NCBI RefSeq assembly: GCF_012641395.1
Contig: NZ_JABAIH010000002.1
Coordinates: 186,001 to 250,000 of the forward strand
DNA: 64,000 nucleotides
From: Rhizobium sp. P32RR-XVIII
GTDB lineage: Bacteria > Pseudomonadota > Alphaproteobacteria > Rhizobiales > Rhizobiaceae
Direction of reading: 5' to 3'
Positions 61,757 through 64,000 of the stretch are shown one piece after another. Under the pieces are notes generated by a model, which ran no database searches, had not been told where the DNA came from, and saw only the letters and a list, made by a program, of their open reading frames with translations. A program made the translations under genes and the position numbers. Position 1 is the stretch's first letter. Each line of letters begins with the position of its first letter.

Positions 61757-62722
61757 ATGAACAGCTCTTCCATCAAACTTGGATCCATCTTCAACAGTTC
61801 GCGCGCGGCGATTGCCGTCGTCATCGCGCTGTTGGTCATCCTCTTCGCAACCGGTGTCCTGGTCTCTGACCGCTTCGGCACGACGAGAAACATTTTCAAC
61901 GTCTACGAACAGTCGACAGGCCTCGCGCTCGTCAGCCTAGGCCAGACGCTTGCCGTTCTGACCGGCGGCATCGACCTTTCCGTCGGTTCGGTCATCAGCC
62001 TCGCCTCGATGCTCACCTCCGGATTGATCAATGGCGACCAGAGCATGGTCGTGCCGGTGATCGCAGGCGTTCTCCTTCTCGGTATCCTCATCGGTGCTGT
62101 GAATGGAGGCGTCATCATCGCGACTGGCGTGCACCCGCTGATCGTCACGCTCGGCACAGGTGCGGTCATCCAGGGCGTCGCCCTGCTGTATGGGCTCGGT
62201 CCCATTGGCAAAGTTCCGAAGGGTTTCGATTATTTCGCCTACGGCCGCCTGCCGGGCGGACTCTCGATCGGCGCTACTTTCGCCGTCGTCCTGTCCCTTC
62301 TGGCCGCGTTCCTTCTCGTGAAAACCAGGCTAGGTCGCTACATTTACGCGGTTGGCGACGACCCCCATGCGGCGACGCTGATGGGGCTGCCCAAGACGCG
62401 TGTGATCCTGTTGGTCTATATGCTGTCGGGCCTGTTTGCCGCACTGACCGGTGTTTATCTGGTCAGCAGATTCGGCGTTGGTCAGCCTTACACGGGCGCC
62501 AACTACACGCTCGCGTCGATCACTCCTGTCGTCGTCGGCGGCACGATGCTGGCGGGTGGCCGCGGCGGCGTGATGGGCACGCTGCTCGGCGTCTATCTCG
62601 TGTCGCTGCTCAACAATCTTTTGAACTTTCTTGGCGTGTCGACGCACATCCAGCTCGTCGCGCAGGGATTGGTCATCATCGCCGCCGTTTCCGTCTACGT
62701 GGAAAAGAGGAGGATAGCCTAA
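61757..62722 (+). CDS. Sugar ABC transporter permease (first, system 2)
   Basis: A 321-residue RbsC-type permease. AVLTGGIDLSVGSVISLASM near residue 70 is the conserved cytoplasmic-contact segment, HPLIVTLGTGAVIQGVALLY near 128 and TPVVVGGTMLAGGRGGVMGT near 258 are also typical. About nine membrane helices. GAGGTGGGAC precedes the ATG, and its stop (TAATG) overlaps the next permease start by one base. Confidence 0.93.
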   Translation: MNSSSIKLGSIFNSSRAAIAVVIALLVILFATGVLVSDRFGTTRNIFNVYEQSTGLALVSLGQTLAVLTGGIDLSVGSVISLASMLTSGLINGDQSMVVPVIAGVLLLGILIGAVNGGVIIATGVHPLIVTLGTGAVIQGVALLYGLGPIGKVPKGFDYFAYGRLPGGLSIGATFAVVLSLLAAFLLVKTRLGRYIYAVGDDPHAATLMGLPKTRVILLVYMLSGLFAALTGVYLVSRFGVGQPYTGANYTLASITPVVVGGTMLAGGRGGVMGTLLGVYLVSLLNNLLNFLGVSTHIQLVAQGLVIIAAVSVYVEKRRIA

Positions 62723-63702
62723 TGGCCATCGCTAAAGTTAACGAGGCGATCAGTACGTCGAGGTCCCCCACCGGCATTCGCGCAGGTGATATCGGCAGGA
62801 AGTACGGAATCTACCTGTTTCTGCTTGCTGCCATTCTCCTGACGACAGCCGTAAGCCCGGCCTTTCTGAGCCCTGCCAACGTCTCGAACATGTTGATGCA
62901 GCTAGCGCCGCTCGCCATCGTCGTGATCGGCCAGACCTTCGTCATCCTTGTCCGGGGACTGGATCTTTCGGTCGCATCCGTCATGGCGACCGCGGCGGTC
63001 ATCGCGACCAGCTTCAACGGCCAGAACAGCGATGCGCTACTCATCCTGCTCGCCTGCGTGGCTATGGGTTGTGCGACCGGCTTGGCCAATGGCATCCTGG
63101 TGACGAAACGCAACGTTTCGCCGTTCCTGGCGACGCTCGCAACGATGATCGTTCTTCAGGGACTTCGCTTTGCGGCAACCCAGGGAGCCCCCTCGGGCAA
63201 TGTGCCACCGCTTTATAGATCGCTCGGCTCCGAAACCCTATCCGGCGTGCCTTACAATCTCCTGGTCATGGCGGTGCTGGCGATCTTCTTCGCAATCCTG
63301 CTGCATCGTGCCGCATTTGGCCGGCGCGTCTACATCACCGGCGGAAATCCGATCACGGCGCGTCTCGTCGGCATCTCGGCCGACCGCGTGACCATCCTCT
63401 GCTATATGATCTGCGGTGTCATGGCGGCCGTTGCGGGACTCCTGCTGTCCGGTTTCGTCGGAGTCGTCGACAATTTCGTCGGACGCGGCTTCGAGCTCGA
63501 CTCGATCGTCGCAGCCGTCATGGGCGGCGTCGCCCTCTCGGGAGGAAGAGGGACGATTCCCGGGGCGCTCGCCGGCGCGGCGATCCTGGTCGTCCTTTCA
63601 AACGCGGTGGTCATGGTCGGCATGCCCGTCCAGCTGCAAATTATCGTCAAGGGCATCGTCATCATCGTGGCCGCCAGCCTCTACGTTCGAGCGGTTCGGT
63701 AA
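62722..63702 (+). CDS. Sugar ABC transporter permease (second, system 2)
   Basis: A 326-residue RbsC-type permease with the conserved VILVRGLDLSVASVMATAAV near residue 75, VSPFLATLATMIVLQGLRF near 135 and AAVMGGVALSGGRGTIPGAL near 265. It pairs with the preceding permease as a heterodimer. AGGAGGAT stands ten bases before the ATG, inside the upstream gene. A 22-bp gap with GGGAGG leads to the SDR gene downstream, so that enzyme belongs to the same operon. Confidence 0.93.
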   Translation: MAIAKVNEAISTSRSPTGIRAGDIGRKYGIYLFLLAAILLTTAVSPAFLSPANVSNMLMQLAPLAIVVIGQTFVILVRGLDLSVASVMATAAVIATSFNGQNSDALLILLACVAMGCATGLANGILVTKRNVSPFLATLATMIVLQGLRFAATQGAPSGNVPPLYRSLGSETLSGVPYNLLVMAVLAIFFAILLHRAAFGRRVYITGGNPITARLVGISADRVTILCYMICGVMAAVAGLLLSGFVGVVDNFVGRGFELDSIVAAVMGGVALSGGRGTIPGALAGAAILVVLSNAVVMVGMPVQLQIIVKGIVIIVAASLYVRAVR

Positions 63703-63724
63703 TCAAAAGAGAAAGGGAGGTCCA

Positions 63725-64000
63725 ATGAGCGGATCAGTCAACAACAAGGTCGTCATCGTGACCGGCTCCGGCCGTGGCATCGGAGCCGGTATCGCCGCCG
63801 ACCTGGCTGCAAAGGGTGCCAAGGTCGTTATCGCCGATCTGAACGCCGATGCGGCGCAGCAGACCGCATCGAAAATCGCCTCGGACGGTGGAAGCGCGAT
63901 TGCGCTTAGCGTCGATGTTTCGAACCGCGACAGCGTTCAAGCGCTGATCGGCGAAACAGTGTCCCATTTCGGGCGGCTCGACGTCATGTTCAACAATGCC
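63725..64000 (+). CDS. SDR-family oxidoreductase, 5' part
   Basis: The first 92 codons of a short-chain dehydrogenase, open at the right edge. The cofactor-binding VVIVTGSGRGIGAGIAADL is at residues 9-27, the aspartate that selects NAD in VVIADLNADAA, and the sequence ends at the FNNA segment (NNAG motif). It is separate in sequence from the SDR at 46,199. It lies in the importer 2 operon and probably oxidises the imported sugar or a derived alcohol. Confidence 0.92.
   Translation, partial: MSGSVNNKVVIVTGSGRGIGAGIAADLAAKGAKVVIADLNADAAQQTASKIASDGGSAIALSVDVSNRDSVQALIGETVSHFGRLDVMFNNA

Overview
The window looks like chromosome or chromid sequence from a member of the Rhizobiaceae (Rhizobium, Ensifer/Sinorhizobium or Agrobacterium group). 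The evidence is a high-GC coding style, an iolR-iolCDEB inositol operon arranged as in Sinorhizobium meliloti, RIME1-type intergenic palindromes, a rhizobial-type flagellin, a host-attachment protein and a tandem pair of GT39-like enzymes that resemble the rhizobial LPS galacturonosyltransferases. Genus-level assignment is inference.

Layout. 0-9 kb: the end of a siderophore-iron ABC importer (two FecCD permeases and an ATPase), mgtE, a quinone-oxidoreductase-like dehydrogenase divergent from an HxlR regulator, an MFS exporter and a lipid kinase. 7.8-10.6 kb: a glutamine-synthetase-like ligase divergent from a class III aminotransferase, which suggests polyamine breakdown. 10.6-15.7 kb: a polyprenyl-phosphate sugar module (GT2 plus two tandem GT39 enzymes) divergent from a flippase-like membrane protein. 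15.7-18.0 kb: three tandem YCII/DGPF proteins followed by an ECF42-type sigma factor. 18-28 kb: housekeeping and small genes, including AMP nucleosidase, a GST, an aminotransferase, two PilZ proteins, a host-attachment protein, LysR, and a MATE transporter broken by a frameshift. 28.3-36.6 kb: the inositol catabolic operon iolR-C-D-E-B, with a divergent inositol-dehydrogenase-like gene and three palindromic repeat insertions between the structural genes.

38.0-41.9 kb: tRNA-Ser(GCT) followed by broken integrase and HsdR fragments, a LuxR regulator and an unusually large solitary flagellin. A degenerate copy of the tRNA 3' end at 41,848 suggests a decayed integrative element. 42.1-45.8 kb: two tandem paralogous NMT1-type binding proteins and a secreted alpha/beta hydrolase, with no permease or ATPase nearby.

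46.1 kb to the end is an apparently dedicated carbohydrate or organic-acid catabolic locus. It has an SDR and an ABM-type monooxygenase, a LacI repressor, two tandem ketopantoate-reductase-like dehydrogenases, two complete RbsABC-type importers, a beta-hydroxyacid dehydrogenase and a further SDR running off the end. Embedded in it is a 592-residue protein that joins an N-terminal winged-helix region to a cytoplasmic family-1 solute-binding-protein fold, apparently a one-component sensor built from a transporter receptor. An almost identical 13-bp palindrome (core TCCAAAATGGA) lies upstream of both the first SDR (46,118) and the second importer (58,868), which suggests one regulator controls both ends. 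This locus is the best candidate for a previously undescribed system; its substrate cannot be read from the sequence.
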